A stretch of 64,000 nt of DNA from Methylophilus sp. 14 (GCF_015354345.1 NZ_JADKYS010000003.1:340856-404855), one strand, 5' to 3'; positions 1 to 9,010 are shown, counted from the stretch's first letter. The notes: generated by a model not told the origin, from the sequence alone. Program-made: numbers and translations.

Positions 1-1153
1 TGATAGAACTGAGAGTAAAGCCGATATTCTTTATTGGCCTCCATGTCACCGAACCCGACACACTCTGTTCATCATCACTCCTGTTTGCCAAACCAGGAGT
101 GATGCCTTGCCTAAAGTCTCTCTGAGCCAACCGGCCATTCAGCATAAAAGTAATTTTATCTGAAAATAAATAGCTTAAACCGATATTTGCGGAATCTGTA
201 ACACTGTAAGTGCTGTAGTTTGTTTCAAATGGGCTCGCAGTTCTAGTAAGGTCAAGATTAGCTCTGATTTTTCCAGTCAGAAGTAAGTCATACTTTATGT
301 ATCCGATCCACACATCATAATTTCTAACGGTAAAGTTGTCATAATCACGTGATAGATGTGCCAACTTACTGCTCAAGTTACTTTTGCCTGTAGCTTTTAA
401 AACAAAATCCAGCTCATACTCATTTTCACTGAAGCCATTATCGAATAGTGAGAATGAGTTCAATGCTCGATCAAATTGACCATTTCGCTTGTGCCCAAGA
501 AAACTTAAATTACTCCCAGATGCAAAACTGTAACGAGCGCCATAATCAAAAGCCGTTGAGTTATATTCAGCAATTGCATTAAAAGTTTGACTGTTTGTCA
601 CATCAGTCTCTGTTAAACCACCAATCAAAGCCCAAACTTTATATGGTGAATATTCCGCTCTAAATTGACTAATATCTATTGTTCTGATGTTTTGCGTGAA
701 CGATCGAAAGTCACTAAATCCATTTAACGTTTTATTGCGGCTGGTGGTCAAGCTACCTGTTAGAGAGGGCGTTAAAGACCATAGCCATTTTGCATCATAG
801 TTTAAAGCTTCAAAGTCCAAAAAGTCGTTGGTTTGATATTTATAGTCAACGTAGGACACATCCACAATAAATCTTTGTAATGAATATGTTTTATCTAGCT
901 TAACACCTGCTGTAGAGGTTGTAATCTGGTCAGAACTTTGATTATTCTTAACCCTAAACAGGTTGTCATCATAAGCTCTGTTGATGGAAGTGCTAAATTG
1001 TATCGTATCAAACTCATCAGCGGTGACTGTTAATGGCAGTGCACTCAGGCTAAGTGTAAGCCAGTAATGGATGGAGCGTTTAATTTTTACTTTGGGAGAT
1101 TGCTTGCAGGATGACATTTGTTTAAGCAACAGTAAATTGATGTTTGGATACAT
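1..1153 (-). CDS. epsL: EpsL-like outer-membrane protein of the exopolysaccharide/exosortase-B locus (partial, C-terminus outside window)
   Basis: An open minus-strand frame of 384 codons runs off the left edge. The N-terminus (ATG at 1153, or the internal ATG at 1117) has a basic stretch and a hydrophobic segment ending near LPLTVTADE, a plausible signal peptide. The mature part alternates polar and aromatic residues in short stretches (for example SFASGSNLSFLGHKRNGQFD and VWIGYIKYDLLLTGKIRANL), as in an outer-membrane beta-barrel. Together with the divergent epsB next door this fits EpsL, the barrel proposed to help export polysaccharide in Methylobacillus-type eps loci that also carry exosortase B. 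The family call is by overall character and context, since no short diagnostic motif exists. The choice between the two start codons is open because neither has a clear ribosome site. The gene is AT-rich compared with the housekeeping genes to its right. Confidence 0.65.
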   Translation of the reverse strand, partial: MYPNINLLLLKQMSSCKQSPKVKIKRSIHYWLTLSLSALPLTVTADEFDTIQFSTSINRAYDDNLFRVKNNQSSDQITTSTAGVKLDKTYSLQRFIVDVSYVDYKYQTNDFLDFEALNYDAKWLWSLTPSLTGSLTTSRNKTLNGFSDFRSFTQNIRTIDISQFRAEYSPYKVWALIGGLTETDVTNSQTFNAIAEYNSTAFDYGARYSFASGSNLSFLGHKRNGQFDRALNSFSLFDNGFSENEYELDFVLKATGKSNLSSKLAHLSRDYDNFTVRNYDVWIGYIKYDLLLTGKIRANLDLTRTASPFETNYSTYSVTDSANIGLSYLFSDKITFMLNGRLAQRDFRQGITPGLANRSDDEQSVSGSVTWRPIKNIGFTLSSI

Positions 1154-1355
1154 TCTAACCCGTAAACATACATTTAATGCTAGAGAAATTTAACTTTTTA
1201 GTAATACTTGCATAATCAGCAAAAGCGACTACTTAGTTTACCTTGACGACCAAGACATTTATATGACATCGGCACTGATTTTTAATGGCCATTCGCTGAT
1301 TGCCGTTAAGGCTGAATTTAGTTACACTCAGAGTGCTATTTTGAATTAAATAATT
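1154..1355. promoter_or_regulatory. Divergent intergenic region between epsL and epsB
   Basis: About 200 bp of AT-rich sequence separates the divergent starts and must hold both promoters. I see no convincing paired -35/-10 hexamers and no long dyad, so no exact site is called. Immediately before epsB there is only a weak purine stretch, so its ribosome site is poor. Confidence 0.4.
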
Positions 1356-2765
1356 ATGAAAAAAACTATCAGGCCGCCAATCAGAACCATCTCAGGGTTA
1401 TCCTCAGGGCCCAGAAGCCCGCTTTACTTCGTTGAATCTATTGTAGAGCCTCTCGTTTTAGTATTTTTCATGTGGGGCATTTTTATTTATTTTGAAGATA
1501 GAATCCCTATCTCCATCTTTTTTACCTCCATCCTGTTATTTTCAGTCACCTTTCCCAGTGGTGCAAAAATTCGCCTCGGCTTCTGGAAGATGGTCAGGGA
1601 TGTCATTTTTCAATGGCTGTTACTGGCTGGCATGGTCCTTATTTTTGCCCGCATCACAGGCTATATCACGCTTTACACCCCTGAAATCATATATACCTGG
1701 TTAATCGGTACGCCGATTGCACAAATTCTGGCACTGACCGCGCTCAAGGAGTTGTCACCATTTTTTATCAGCCTGCAGGGCCCAACCAAAAATGCTGTGA
1801 TTATCGGCCTCAATGAGCAGGGTCTGGCAGTTGCCAATAACTTGCTGGCAGACGAGTATAGCCGTGTAAATGTATTGGGCTTCTTTGAAGACCGGGCACC
1901 CGAGCGTACGCCGCAAGACCACGGCTTTGACATTCTGGGAGCGTTGACAGATATCCCGGCCTACTGCAAAGATCATCAAATTCATACTATTTATATTGCG
2001 CTGCCAATGTCCAGCCATCCTCGCATCTTGAAGTTGCTGGATGATTTGAAAGACACGACGGCCTCTATTTACTTTGTACCGGATATTTTTGTCACCGACC
2101 TGATTCAAGGCAGAGTCTCTGATGTGAATGGTATTCCTGTAGTTTCGGTATGTGAAACGCCTTTTACTGGTGTAGATGGCCTGATTAAGCGTACAGCAGA
2201 CATCTTGTTCTCGCTGTTTGTGCTGATTCTGATTTCGCCGATTTTGTTAGGGATTGCCGCGGCAGTAAAACTCACCTCTCCCGGCCCTATCATTTTCAAG
2301 CAGCGCCGCTATGGCCTGGATGGGCAACAAATTCTTGTCTACAAGTTCCGCTCGATGACTGTGACGGAAGATGGCGGCACCGTGACTCAAGCGACCAGGA
2401 ATGATCAGCGTATTACGCCGTTGGGCGCATTTTTACGCAAGTCGTCATTGGATGAGCTGCCGCAGTTCATTAACGTGCTGCAAGGCCGTATGAGTGTGGT
2501 GGGCCCGCGCCCGCATGCGGTTGCCCATAACGAAGAATACCGCAAGCTGATTAAAGGCTATATGGTGCGGCATAAAGTGAAACCAGGAATTACTGGCTGG
2601 GCACAGGTCAACGGCTTCCGTGGTGAGACGGATACTTTAGAGAAAATGGAACAGCGCGTTCACTATGACCTTGAGTACCTGCGTAACTGGAGTCCTCGTC
2701 TGGATATGCTCATCGTGGCAAAAACGGCCTGGTTAACCATCGTCGGCCAAGATGGCGCTTACTAG
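1356..2765 (+). CDS. epsB: Undecaprenyl-phosphate glucose phosphotransferase (EpsB/WcaJ type, starts the exopolysaccharide repeat unit)
   Basis: 469 aa polyprenyl glycosylphosphotransferase. Four to five hydrophobic segments lie in the first 150 residues, followed by a nucleotide-binding-like middle region (NAVIIGLNEQG), one more membrane segment near 280-305 and the catalytic bacterial sugar transferase domain. In the last part the family hallmarks KQRRYGLDGQ, YKFRSM, DELPQFINVLQGRMSVVGPR and KPGITGWAQVNGFRG are all readable. Family members move a sugar-1-phosphate, usually glucose, from UDP-sugar to undecaprenyl phosphate on the cytoplasmic membrane face. The divergent EpsL supports assignment to an eps locus. 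Sugar specificity is inferred from the WcaJ-like length, not shown. A strong hairpin terminator follows at once. Confidence 0.9.
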   Translation: MKKTIRPPIRTISGLSSGPRSPLYFVESIVEPLVLVFFMWGIFIYFEDRIPISIFFTSILLFSVTFPSGAKIRLGFWKMVRDVIFQWLLLAGMVLIFARITGYITLYTPEIIYTWLIGTPIAQILALTALKELSPFFISLQGPTKNAVIIGLNEQGLAVANNLLADEYSRVNVLGFFEDRAPERTPQDHGFDILGALTDIPAYCKDHQIHTIYIALPMSSHPRILKLLDDLKDTTASIYFVPDIFVTDLIQGRVSDVNGIPVVSVCETPFTGVDGLIKRTADILFSLFVLILISPILLGIAAAVKLTSPGPIIFKQRRYGLDGQQILVYKFRSMTVTEDGGTVTQATRNDQRITPLGAFLRKSSLDELPQFINVLQGRMSVVGPRPHAVAHNEEYRKLIKGYMVRHKVKPGITGWAQVNGFRGETDTLEKMEQRVHYDLEYLRNWSPRLDMLIVAKTAWLTIVGQDGAY

Positions 2766-2770
2766 ATAAT

Positions 2771-2799
2771 AAAAAAACCGGACAATGTCCGGTTTTTTT
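2771..2799. terminator. Bidirectional terminator between epsB and miaA
   Basis: Stem AAACCGGAC / GTCCGGTTT with a 3-nt loop, flanked by an A-run on the left and a T-run on the right, so it can act in both directions between the converging genes. The T-run overlaps the miaA stop codon. Confidence 0.9.
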
Positions 2800-3745
2800 A
2801 TGACGGCGTATGCTGCTGTATCATTATTAATCCCTGCGCTACCCAATCCTCACGCAAGCAATCCAGCACCTGCACATCGTCCATGCCGCGTAGCCAGGTA
2901 AGCTGGCGTTTGGCAAGTTGGCGCGTGGCGTAGACGCCATGCTCTCCCAAAGTGGGTAAGTCGATGTCGCCGTTTAAATATTGTAACGCCTGGCGGTAGC
3001 CGACGCAGCGCATACTGGGGCTATCTACGGTTAATTGCGGATATTTAATCAACAGGTGTTTTACTTCATCGACAAAGCCCTGCTCTAGCATGCTTTGAAA
3101 ACGTTGCGCAATCCGTTGGTGCAACACGCTGCGCTCGCTGGGCATCAAGGCGAGTTTAAGGATATTAAAAGGCAGTGAGATTTTTTGCGATTGGGCGCGT
3201 AATACGCTCATGGGTTTGCCACTAATGCGGTAGACCTCTAATGCACGCTCAATACGCTGCGAGTCGGTGGTATGTATCTTCGCCGCCACGGCCGGGTCGA
3301 TGCTGGCCAATTGCGCATGCATCGCAGGCCAGCCTAAGGCATTTGCCTCAGCTTCAATCTGAGCGCGGATAGCGACATCGGCTTCTGGCAAATCGCTGAG
3401 GCCATGCTGCAAAGCGTTGAAATACAGCATGGTGCCGCCGACCAGCACCGGGATACGACCGTTTGCCGTCGCCGTGTGCATCAGCGCCAAGGCGTCTTTA
3501 GCAAATTGCGCGGCAGAATACTGTTCTAGCGGCGAAATCAGGTCTATTAAGTGATGCGGCGCCAGGCGTAATGTGTCGGCATCCGGTTTGGCGGTGCCGA
3601 TATCCATATCGCGATAGACCAATGCCGAATCGACACTGATGATGTCGACGGGAAAGCGTTCACACAAGGCAATGGTGGCCGCCGTTTTGCCGCTGGCGGT
3701 GGGGCCCATTAAGAAGATGGCTGGCGGCAAATGGGTGGCGGTCAT
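2798..3745 (-). CDS. miaA: tRNA dimethylallyltransferase
   Basis: 315 aa, normal family length. It transfers a dimethylallyl group to N6 of A37 in tRNAs that read codons starting with U. The P-loop GPTASGKT is at residues 14-21, followed by DSALVYRDMDIGTAKP, GGTMLYFNAL and TDSQRIERALEVYRISGKP, which are the characteristic MiaA blocks for the prenyl donor and tRNA. It is the last gene of the minus-strand run that begins with the C1 genes, 36 bp after the carbinolamine dehydratase gene, and may be co-transcribed with it. Confidence 0.97.
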   Translation of the reverse strand: MTATHLPPAIFLMGPTASGKTAATIALCERFPVDIISVDSALVYRDMDIGTAKPDADTLRLAPHHLIDLISPLEQYSAAQFAKDALALMHTATANGRIPVLVGGTMLYFNALQHGLSDLPEADVAIRAQIEAEANALGWPAMHAQLASIDPAVAAKIHTTDSQRIERALEVYRISGKPMSVLRAQSQKISLPFNILKLALMPSERSVLHQRIAQRFQSMLEQGFVDEVKHLLIKYPQLTVDSPSMRCVGYRQALQYLNGDIDLPTLGEHGVYATRQLAKRQLTWLRGMDDVQVLDCLREDWVAQGLIMIQQHTPS

Positions 3746-3781
3746 ACAGCGTGGAGCATCAACAAGCAGGTATCAACTGGA

Positions 3782-4153
3782 TTAATCGTATTTAACGTAG
3801 CTAAAGCGTAAGTCACTCTGCGGCGTGCCTTCCAGGGCTGATCCGGCTTGTAATTGTGGTTGCCATTGCACGACTTCTTCAATTTTACGGGCGAGTTCGA
3901 TGTCTTTCATGGTGATGCCTTTGGCGCTGTGCGTGCACAGTTTGACGATGACAAAGGCATAAGAAACGGTTAAATCAGGATGGTGCCAGGCGGCTTCAGC
4001 CAGGTGACCGACGGTATTGACGACCATCAGTGTGCCTTTCCAGCTATTGGTTTTGTATTTGCGGCGTATCCAGCCGTCTTCAAAGACCCAATGGGGTAAA
4101 GACTCAGTTAAATGCTGTTGCAGTTCCTGTTCTGTGAGCACTTGGTCGGTCAT
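3782..4153 (-). CDS. 4a-hydroxytetrahydrobiopterin dehydratase (pterin carbinolamine dehydratase family)
   Basis: 123 aa. It carries the family signature AWHHPDLTVSYAFVIVKLCT followed by H and, further on, the conserved D of MKDIELA, the active-site pattern of pterin-4a-carbinolamine dehydratases. The start has an excellent ribosome site (AGGAGG, 5 nt before ATG). Classical members recycle the pterin cofactor of phenylalanine hydroxylase. No hydroxylase is visible here, whereas pterin-using C1 genes are directly upstream. A role connected with H4MPT chemistry or synthesis is therefore an inference from context; members of this family have been noted among methylotroph H4MPT gene sets. The enzyme class is secure, the physiological substrate is not. 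Confidence 0.88.
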   Translation of the reverse strand: MTDQVLTEQELQQHLTESLPHWVFEDGWIRRKYKTNSWKGTLMVVNTVGHLAEAAWHHPDLTVSYAFVIVKLCTHSAKGITMKDIELARKIEEVVQWQPQLQAGSALEGTPQSDLRFSYVKYD

Positions 4154-4215
4154 GGCATCCTCCTGATAATACGTGCATTAAAACCATGCAGTATACCTCA
4201 GCTATGCCGACTGAC

Positions 4216-5079
4216 TTAAGAGAAACCGGCAGGATTGCTTGTTGCCAGCTGTGAGAGCATGGCCGTGATCACAGTGAGATCGGCACTGGTACCCGGATTG
4301 AGCTTATTCTGCTTGAGCACCGCATCCCATTGCAGCAAGTCCGGCATGTAGTGTTTGGGATTCTCCAGCGCCTGAAAAGCCTGGTAATGCGTGGTAGCAA
4401 GCTGTTGGACCTCTGCGGCTGTCGCCGCCCCATACTTGCGGGCAATATGGCTGTCCGGCACGCTGGCCAGCCAATACAAGTAAACCGCCGTCAGTGCCCA
4501 GGCTGGCCGCTGCCAGCGCTGACACAGCGCATGGTAAAGAGGTATGGCGGCTGAAAAAATCTGGACATAGCCATCTACATACTGGCGCGCCACCATGTCG
4601 CTCCCGCTGGCCAATTGCATGGCCTCCAGCAAGGTGATTTGGGGTGCCTGTGCCACATCGTGCTCATCGCGCTGGCCCATGCCCGCTGGGCTGACCAGCC
4701 GGATACCTTCATATACCAGGGCCGCATCATCCACCGTTGTTTGTTGCAACACTTGCTGCAAGCTTGCTTGCAGTGCCATCCCGGGATATTGCAAACTGGC
4801 CTGTACGGCTGGCGCAGCAAGCAGGATGATTCCCAAATTGGTATTACATCCCACTTTTGCGTGGGTGGCTTGCAAGGCGTGCAAAATGCGCTGACCCAAG
4901 CTGCGTACACCAAATATAGTGTCATCACATAAGGCTGGCGCCGACACCTCGGCACTGCTAATAAAGTCCTGCACCTGCATGCCATGGCCGTCGGCAAAAA
5001 TATGTACATTGCCGGGTTTTAATGCTTCCAGCTCCGCTAAGCACGCTTGCTGGTAGGCCTGTTGTAGTAAAGTCGTCAT
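4216..5079 (-). CDS. CitG/MdcB-type triphosphoribosyl-dephospho-CoA synthase homologue of the H4MPT cluster
   Basis: 287 aa. ELEALKPGNVH at the N-terminus, CNTNLGIILLAAPAV in the middle and GSDMVARQYVDGYVQIF are the conserved blocks of the CitG family, which normally condenses ATP with dephospho-CoA to make the citrate- or malonate-lyase prosthetic group. No lyase genes are present. Its start overlaps the stop of the upstream ATP-grasp gene by 4 nt, so the two are translationally coupled inside the mch/mtdB operon. Members of this family occur in H4MPT clusters of other methylotrophs, where a role in cofactor synthesis has been proposed but, to my knowledge, the reaction is not established. 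Family call strong, function inferred. Confidence 0.82.
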   Translation of the reverse strand: MTTLLQQAYQQACLAELEALKPGNVHIFADGHGMQVQDFISSAEVSAPALCDDTIFGVRSLGQRILHALQATHAKVGCNTNLGIILLAAPAVQASLQYPGMALQASLQQVLQQTTVDDAALVYEGIRLVSPAGMGQRDEHDVAQAPQITLLEAMQLASGSDMVARQYVDGYVQIFSAAIPLYHALCQRWQRPAWALTAVYLYWLASVPDSHIARKYGAATAAEVQQLATTHYQAFQALENPKHYMPDLLQWDAVLKQNKLNPGTSADLTVITAMLSQLATSNPAGFS

Positions 5080-5987
5080 ACCAAGGTCCTAGCTGTATCC
5101 GCCTGCAGCAATAAATCATTCACCAACACATCGGCAATTTCTACGCTGGTCACTGTTTGCAGGCCGCGCCAGGCCGGAATACTGTTCACTTCGATCACCC
5201 ACAGTTTGCCATCGCGGTCACGCATCACATCCACGCCAGCATAATCAATCCCTATTGCCTTGGCAGCCAGGACGCCAATGTCAGCCACATCCAGCTCATC
5301 ACAGGCCGTGCAGCGCGCACCACGCGCCACATTGTGCAACCAGCTATCCCCTTGCCGCTTCATCACGGCAATCGGTTCGCCACGCACCACAAATACCCGG
5401 TAATCATGCTGGTAGGCACCGCAATCAATTTTCTCTTGCAGATAATAAACGCCATCGACAAACATATCTTGCGGTAGCGCAAATTGCGCGCGCTGTTCAA
5501 TTAATCGCACGCCTTTGCCCTGTGAGCCAAACAGCGGCTTGATCACCAGTGTTTTTCCATTATCCAGCGCCTGCTGCATGAGCGCATGCGCAATGTGCCG
5601 GTGCTCGCACACCCAGGTCGTCGGTGTTGCGACGCCCTGCTCTGCCAGCAACTGGCTGGTCAGGCCTTTATCGACGGTCGTTTCAATGGCTCTGGCATGG
5701 TTGTAAATCGTCATGCCTTGCCGTTGCAAGGTATGCAACAGATTCATGCGCGTAATGATTTGCTGCGTGGAGCCGGCAGCGACCCCACGTACAAACGCCA
5801 TAGGCGCTGCTTGCGTTAATCCGGGAATATGCACTTGCACCGACTGATTGACGATGCTGACGTAACAGCTATCCAAGGAGACCATCAACGCTTGCCAGCC
5901 ACGCCGCGCAAATGCCTGCGCCAATGACTGTCCGTGCCAGCCGCCTGCTTGGGCGACTTCGTCGGTGAAAATAGGAACAACCTTCAT
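5076..5987 (-). CDS. RimK-like ATP-grasp ligase of the H4MPT cluster
   Basis: 303 aa ATP-grasp protein of the RimK/MptN type, enzymes that join a carboxylate to an amine, often adding glutamate. The ATP-binding region VIKPLFGSQGKGVRLIE and the Mg-binding end WVIEVNSIPAWRGLQ are clear. Archaeal MptN adds glutamate to tetrahydromethanopterin and is a relative, so tailoring of the methanopterin side chain is a reasonable guess, but nothing in the sequence fixes the substrate. It lies between mch, with a hairpin in the 83-bp gap, and the CitG-like gene, which it overlaps by 4 nt. Confidence 0.82.
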   Translation of the reverse strand: MKVVPIFTDEVAQAGGWHGQSLAQAFARRGWQALMVSLDSCYVSIVNQSVQVHIPGLTQAAPMAFVRGVAAGSTQQIITRMNLLHTLQRQGMTIYNHARAIETTVDKGLTSQLLAEQGVATPTTWVCEHRHIAHALMQQALDNGKTLVIKPLFGSQGKGVRLIEQRAQFALPQDMFVDGVYYLQEKIDCGAYQHDYRVFVVRGEPIAVMKRQGDSWLHNVARGARCTACDELDVADIGVLAAKAIGIDYAGVDVMRDRDGKLWVIEVNSIPAWRGLQTVTSVEIADVLVNDLLLQADTARTLV

Positions 5988-6003
5988 GTCAGCTCTAAAG
6001 AAA

Positions 6004-6045
6004 TCACGCGGGAACAGTGCATGGCATGCATTGATTCCCGCGTGA
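6004..6045 (-). terminator. Hairpin between mch and the RimK-like gene (partial terminator or processing site)
   Basis: Perfect 11-bp arms TCACGCGGGAA / TTCCCGCGTGA enclose a 20-nt loop that itself contains TGCAT/ATGCA. On the minus strand it is followed only by a short broken T-stretch, so it looks like an attenuating or RNA-stabilising structure within the operon rather than a full stop. Confidence 0.5.
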
Positions 6046-6070
6046 AAATGATTTTTATAAGACTTTAAGT

Positions 6071-7045
6071 TTAACCGCCAAATGACTGATTCAAAAGGTC
6101 TTCATTAAATTTACCAGCAAAGAATGTCTTGCCGGACTTGAGGTTGGTCACGCTGACTTTGGCTGGCGAGAATAACATTGGGTCTATCTGGTAGAAGTCC
6201 ATGTTCACGGCTTTAAACACTTCAGCAAATGGACGGCCATAGTCTTTAGACGCAGAAGAAGGTAATTGTTTGGCCAGTTGCTCTGCTGCTGCATCGTCAG
6301 CATTGACGAACAACTGCACGAAGCCGCCAAACAGGATGGCATCATTGGTGCGCCCCATGCCGACAATAAAGTCTGGTGAGGGGGCAGGCACTGGCGCAAC
6401 GCCATAACCATCAACAATCGCATCCAGGTCAAAATGCAGGGTATGGCATTTGTGCAGCGCCACTTCGAGTACGCGCGCAGTCACCTGCAAAGAGCCTGCA
6501 ACACTGCGTGTCGGTGTCAGGATAAAGGTCAACTTATCGGCTGGCAAACCGGTATCCCTGGCCACTTTCTCAATGACTTGCACCGGCGGCACTTTATCAG
6601 TTTCGAGCACCAAGACGGTTTGTTCGCCTTTGTCGCTATAGTGAATGTCTTTAAACACTTCTTCGCGCTGCGCAATCGAGCGTGCCGGGCCGCTACCCAG
6701 TGAGAAAAACTTCTCGTGTGACAATGCCCAGCCGGCATACTGGCTACCTAAACACGCAATCACTGGCTGTTTGGCCGTCACGACAACGCTCAGTGGCCAA
6801 TTGGCAAACTGAGGCACTTGTTGCAAAGTGACACTCCCTAGTCCGCCCATGCAGATTTCGGCAATAATACGCCCCGCCTCTAACCCACCTGGCACCTGAA
6901 TACCGGCGTCGATAATGGTCGCACCGCTTTCGTGGGTAGATACCGCACAGCCCAGGGCTGGTGCGTTGGCGATCAAATGTGCGACCAACGGTGCGCTGTA
7001 TTGTTGAACGCTAATGGATGTTGAATTCGATGCTGTCACAGACAT
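6071..7045 (-). CDS. mch: Methenyltetrahydromethanopterin cyclohydrolase
   Basis: 324 aa, the expected length. It interconverts methenyl-H4MPT and formyl-H4MPT, the step after MtdB in cytoplasmic formaldehyde oxidation. Recognised from its whole sequence, including GGLEAGRIIAEICMGGLG, the central LSHEKFFSLGSGPARSIAQ, and VDGYGVAPVPAPSPDFIVGM near residues 210-230. The start at 7045 has a strong GGGGG ribosome site 7 nt upstream, even though this makes the gene overlap the preceding ATP-grasp gene by 35 bp. The overlap suggests coupled translation. Confidence 0.96.
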   Translation of the reverse strand: MSVTASNSTSISVQQYSAPLVAHLIANAPALGCAVSTHESGATIIDAGIQVPGGLEAGRIIAEICMGGLGSVTLQQVPQFANWPLSVVVTAKQPVIACLGSQYAGWALSHEKFFSLGSGPARSIAQREEVFKDIHYSDKGEQTVLVLETDKVPPVQVIEKVARDTGLPADKLTFILTPTRSVAGSLQVTARVLEVALHKCHTLHFDLDAIVDGYGVAPVPAPSPDFIVGMGRTNDAILFGGFVQLFVNADDAAAEQLAKQLPSSASKDYGRPFAEVFKAVNMDFYQIDPMLFSPAKVSVTNLKSGKTFFAGKFNEDLLNQSFGG

Positions 7046-8108
7046 AAGTCCCCCATAATGTTTCTAATCGTGTTTTTCTGTCCTGCAAAGCCTGTAGCAC
7101 TTCGCTGTCTGAGTGCCCTTCTGCATAGAGGCTGCAAACGGGCTGCCCGGCAGCGATCATACCGCCGCTGGGCCGGTCTTCCAGCCAGTCAGGTAAACTA
7201 AACTGGCTTAAATCAATCTCTTTTCGCGCATACGCAATGCAATGACTCGCATGCGTCGTTTGCGATTGCAATACCGGCATGGTTTGATGCTGGCAACTGG
7301 CCATATGCATTTGTATCAATGGCAGATGCCTGTACAAGCGCATACTGGCACTCAACCTTGGGTTGACCTCTATGACATGCAAAGTGCCTTCATGCCAAAT
7401 GGCATCAATACTATTAATGCCCACCAAGCCCAACGCTGGCACTAACGCCTGTAACAGCGTGTTTGCAGCAGCATACAACGCAGCCTCATGTAAGCGCGTT
7501 GCACCGGCATAAGCATAGCTATTCACATGTTGCTTGAGCGCATGCACACCAATCAATGTCGCTGCCTGCCCTTGTGCCGCAAATAATATTCCCACTGCCT
7601 GCCCTGGCTGAAATGCTTGCCAGTAGCCTGATGCATCTGCATGACTCACCGCCTGCCAATCTTGCACATGGCTGCCGCCACATTGCCCGGCCTGCTTGTA
7701 CAGCCACCGCCCAGCTACAGGCTTGCTTTCAGCGATCAGCGGCGATTGCACGCCTTGCCTATCGCAACAAGCTTTTAACCATTGCGGATGTTTGACACGA
7801 CCAACCGTGTCAGGCGTATTTCCAGCAACATTGTAGCGTGCAAACAAGGCGGCATACGCCGCCTGGTTGGCTTCAAAGCCAGAGCCCACTAGTACGGCTT
7901 CCGGTTGATATGCGTCCAGCACCTTAAATAACGCGGTCAATGCATCGCCGTCATGTTGCCCGTACAGCCCTGGCCATTGATATACCGCTTCTGCGGCTAG
8001 CCGTGTATCGCTATCCGCAAATGCATCCACGGCCAGTACACGCCATCCCTCTTGTTGCGCGATCTGGCTATAGATACGCGCACTATGAGACAAAATGACC
8101 AGCCGCAA
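7011..8108 (-). CDS. ATP-grasp protein of the H4MPT cluster, function unknown
   Basis: 365 aa. The C-terminal half has the metal- and ATP-binding end of the ATP-grasp fold (GINSIDAIWH, then LHVIEVNPRLSASM), and the N-terminus MRLVILSHSARIYSQIAQQ resembles the pre-grasp domain. It starts with TTG, chosen because AAGG precedes it at normal spacing, it lies 8 nt after the mtdB stop, and no ATG occurs for a long way. It sits between mtdB and mch and overlaps mch. An uncharacterised ATP-grasp protein in this position is a known companion of methylotroph H4MPT genes. The likely role is ligation during cofactor synthesis, but the substrate is unknown. Confidence 0.82.
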   Translation of the reverse strand: MRLVILSHSARIYSQIAQQEGWRVLAVDAFADSDTRLAAEAVYQWPGLYGQHDGDALTALFKVLDAYQPEAVLVGSGFEANQAAYAALFARYNVAGNTPDTVGRVKHPQWLKACCDRQGVQSPLIAESKPVAGRWLYKQAGQCGGSHVQDWQAVSHADASGYWQAFQPGQAVGILFAAQGQAATLIGVHALKQHVNSYAYAGATRLHEAALYAAANTLLQALVPALGLVGINSIDAIWHEGTLHVIEVNPRLSASMRLYRHLPLIQMHMASCQHQTMPVLQSQTTHASHCIAYARKEIDLSQFSLPDWLEDRPSGGMIAAGQPVCSLYAEGHSDSEVLQALQDRKTRLETLWGTYVCDSIEFNIH

Positions 8109-8116
8109 GAATGACC

Positions 8117-9010
8117 TTATTCTACGTGAGCACAGGCATACTCATAAGCCTGGTGGTAATCAATGTGCATCGGGCTTTCGCTTTGCAACATTTGCTCCAG
8201 CAATTTGTTTTGTGTCACATATTTCAGTTGACCAATCGCCAAGGCGCCAAACCCGGCCACCTGTGTGCCTTCAATCAGGCCACCATTAGAAAAGGTATCC
8301 ACCCCTTCAATCCCAGACGGTGGTACCGCGTTGACGTCAGCAACCACTTTTAATGATTTGGAGTTGGCAAACTGTTTTACTTCCAATACGCGAATCCCGG
8401 CCGGTGTCGCACACAAAGCAACCGTTGCCTCATTCAATACGGCAATTTTTGCGGCCTCGCTGCTACCATCTACCACTTGCAGACTGACGTCATAACTGGA
8501 GGATAATTTATCTACATAAGCCTGCATGCTTTCCACACCCGCGTGTGCAACCATGAATACTGTCGCTCCCTGGCGTGCGGCGATGAGGGCGGCGGTAGAG
8601 CCGACCGTACCACTGGCACCAAAAATGGCTACTTTTTCCTTGCCCAAGCCGCTCCCGGATTTTTGCAGGTAAAAGTCAACTTTGGCCAGCATGGCCGCGG
8701 CGGTGGTAAAAGCACCTGAAGGATCAGAGAACGTATGGCACTCAAATGGTTTGAACATGGCACTGCGTGCCTGTTTTTGCATTTCCAGCGCAACCTGGAT
8801 ATCGCGGCCGCCAAAGAATAAGGCCTGCTGCTTTAAACCGCTAGGACTACGTGAAAAGATCGCATCTTGTGTCAGCGCGACAATTTCATTCAAGGTGACA
8901 TCAGTGTAGGAGATGATTTTTTCATAGCCCGCATCAAACGCCATATTCACATCGAATGGACTGGCGTTTTTAGCTGCAGTGAACAAATGCATAATACTGG
9001 TTTTTTTCAT
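8117..9010 (-). CDS. mtdB: NAD(P)-dependent methylene-tetrahydromethanopterin dehydrogenase
   Basis: 297 aa. It oxidises methylene-H4MPT to methenyl-H4MPT with NAD or NADP. The dinucleotide-binding GASGTVGSTA is at residues 131-140. The N-terminal half (SPFDVNMAFDAGYEKII, FGGRDIQVALEMQKQAR) is typical of the MtdA/MtdB family. MtdB rather than MtdA is preferred because it sits directly upstream of mch in an H4MPT operon. The ribosome site is strong (GGGGGGAAG before ATG). A sigma-70-like promoter can be read in the 119-bp gap upstream, so mtdB probably heads the operon mtdB, ATP-grasp, mch, RimK-like, CitG-like. Confidence 0.95.
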   Translation of the reverse strand: MKKTSIMHLFTAAKNASPFDVNMAFDAGYEKIISYTDVTLNEIVALTQDAIFSRSPSGLKQQALFFGGRDIQVALEMQKQARSAMFKPFECHTFSDPSGAFTTAAAMLAKVDFYLQKSGSGLGKEKVAIFGASGTVGSTAALIAARQGATVFMVAHAGVESMQAYVDKLSSSYDVSLQVVDGSSEAAKIAVLNEATVALCATPAGIRVLEVKQFANSKSLKVVADVNAVPPSGIEGVDTFSNGGLIEGTQVAGFGALAIGQLKYVTQNKLLEQMLQSESPMHIDYHQAYEYACAHVE

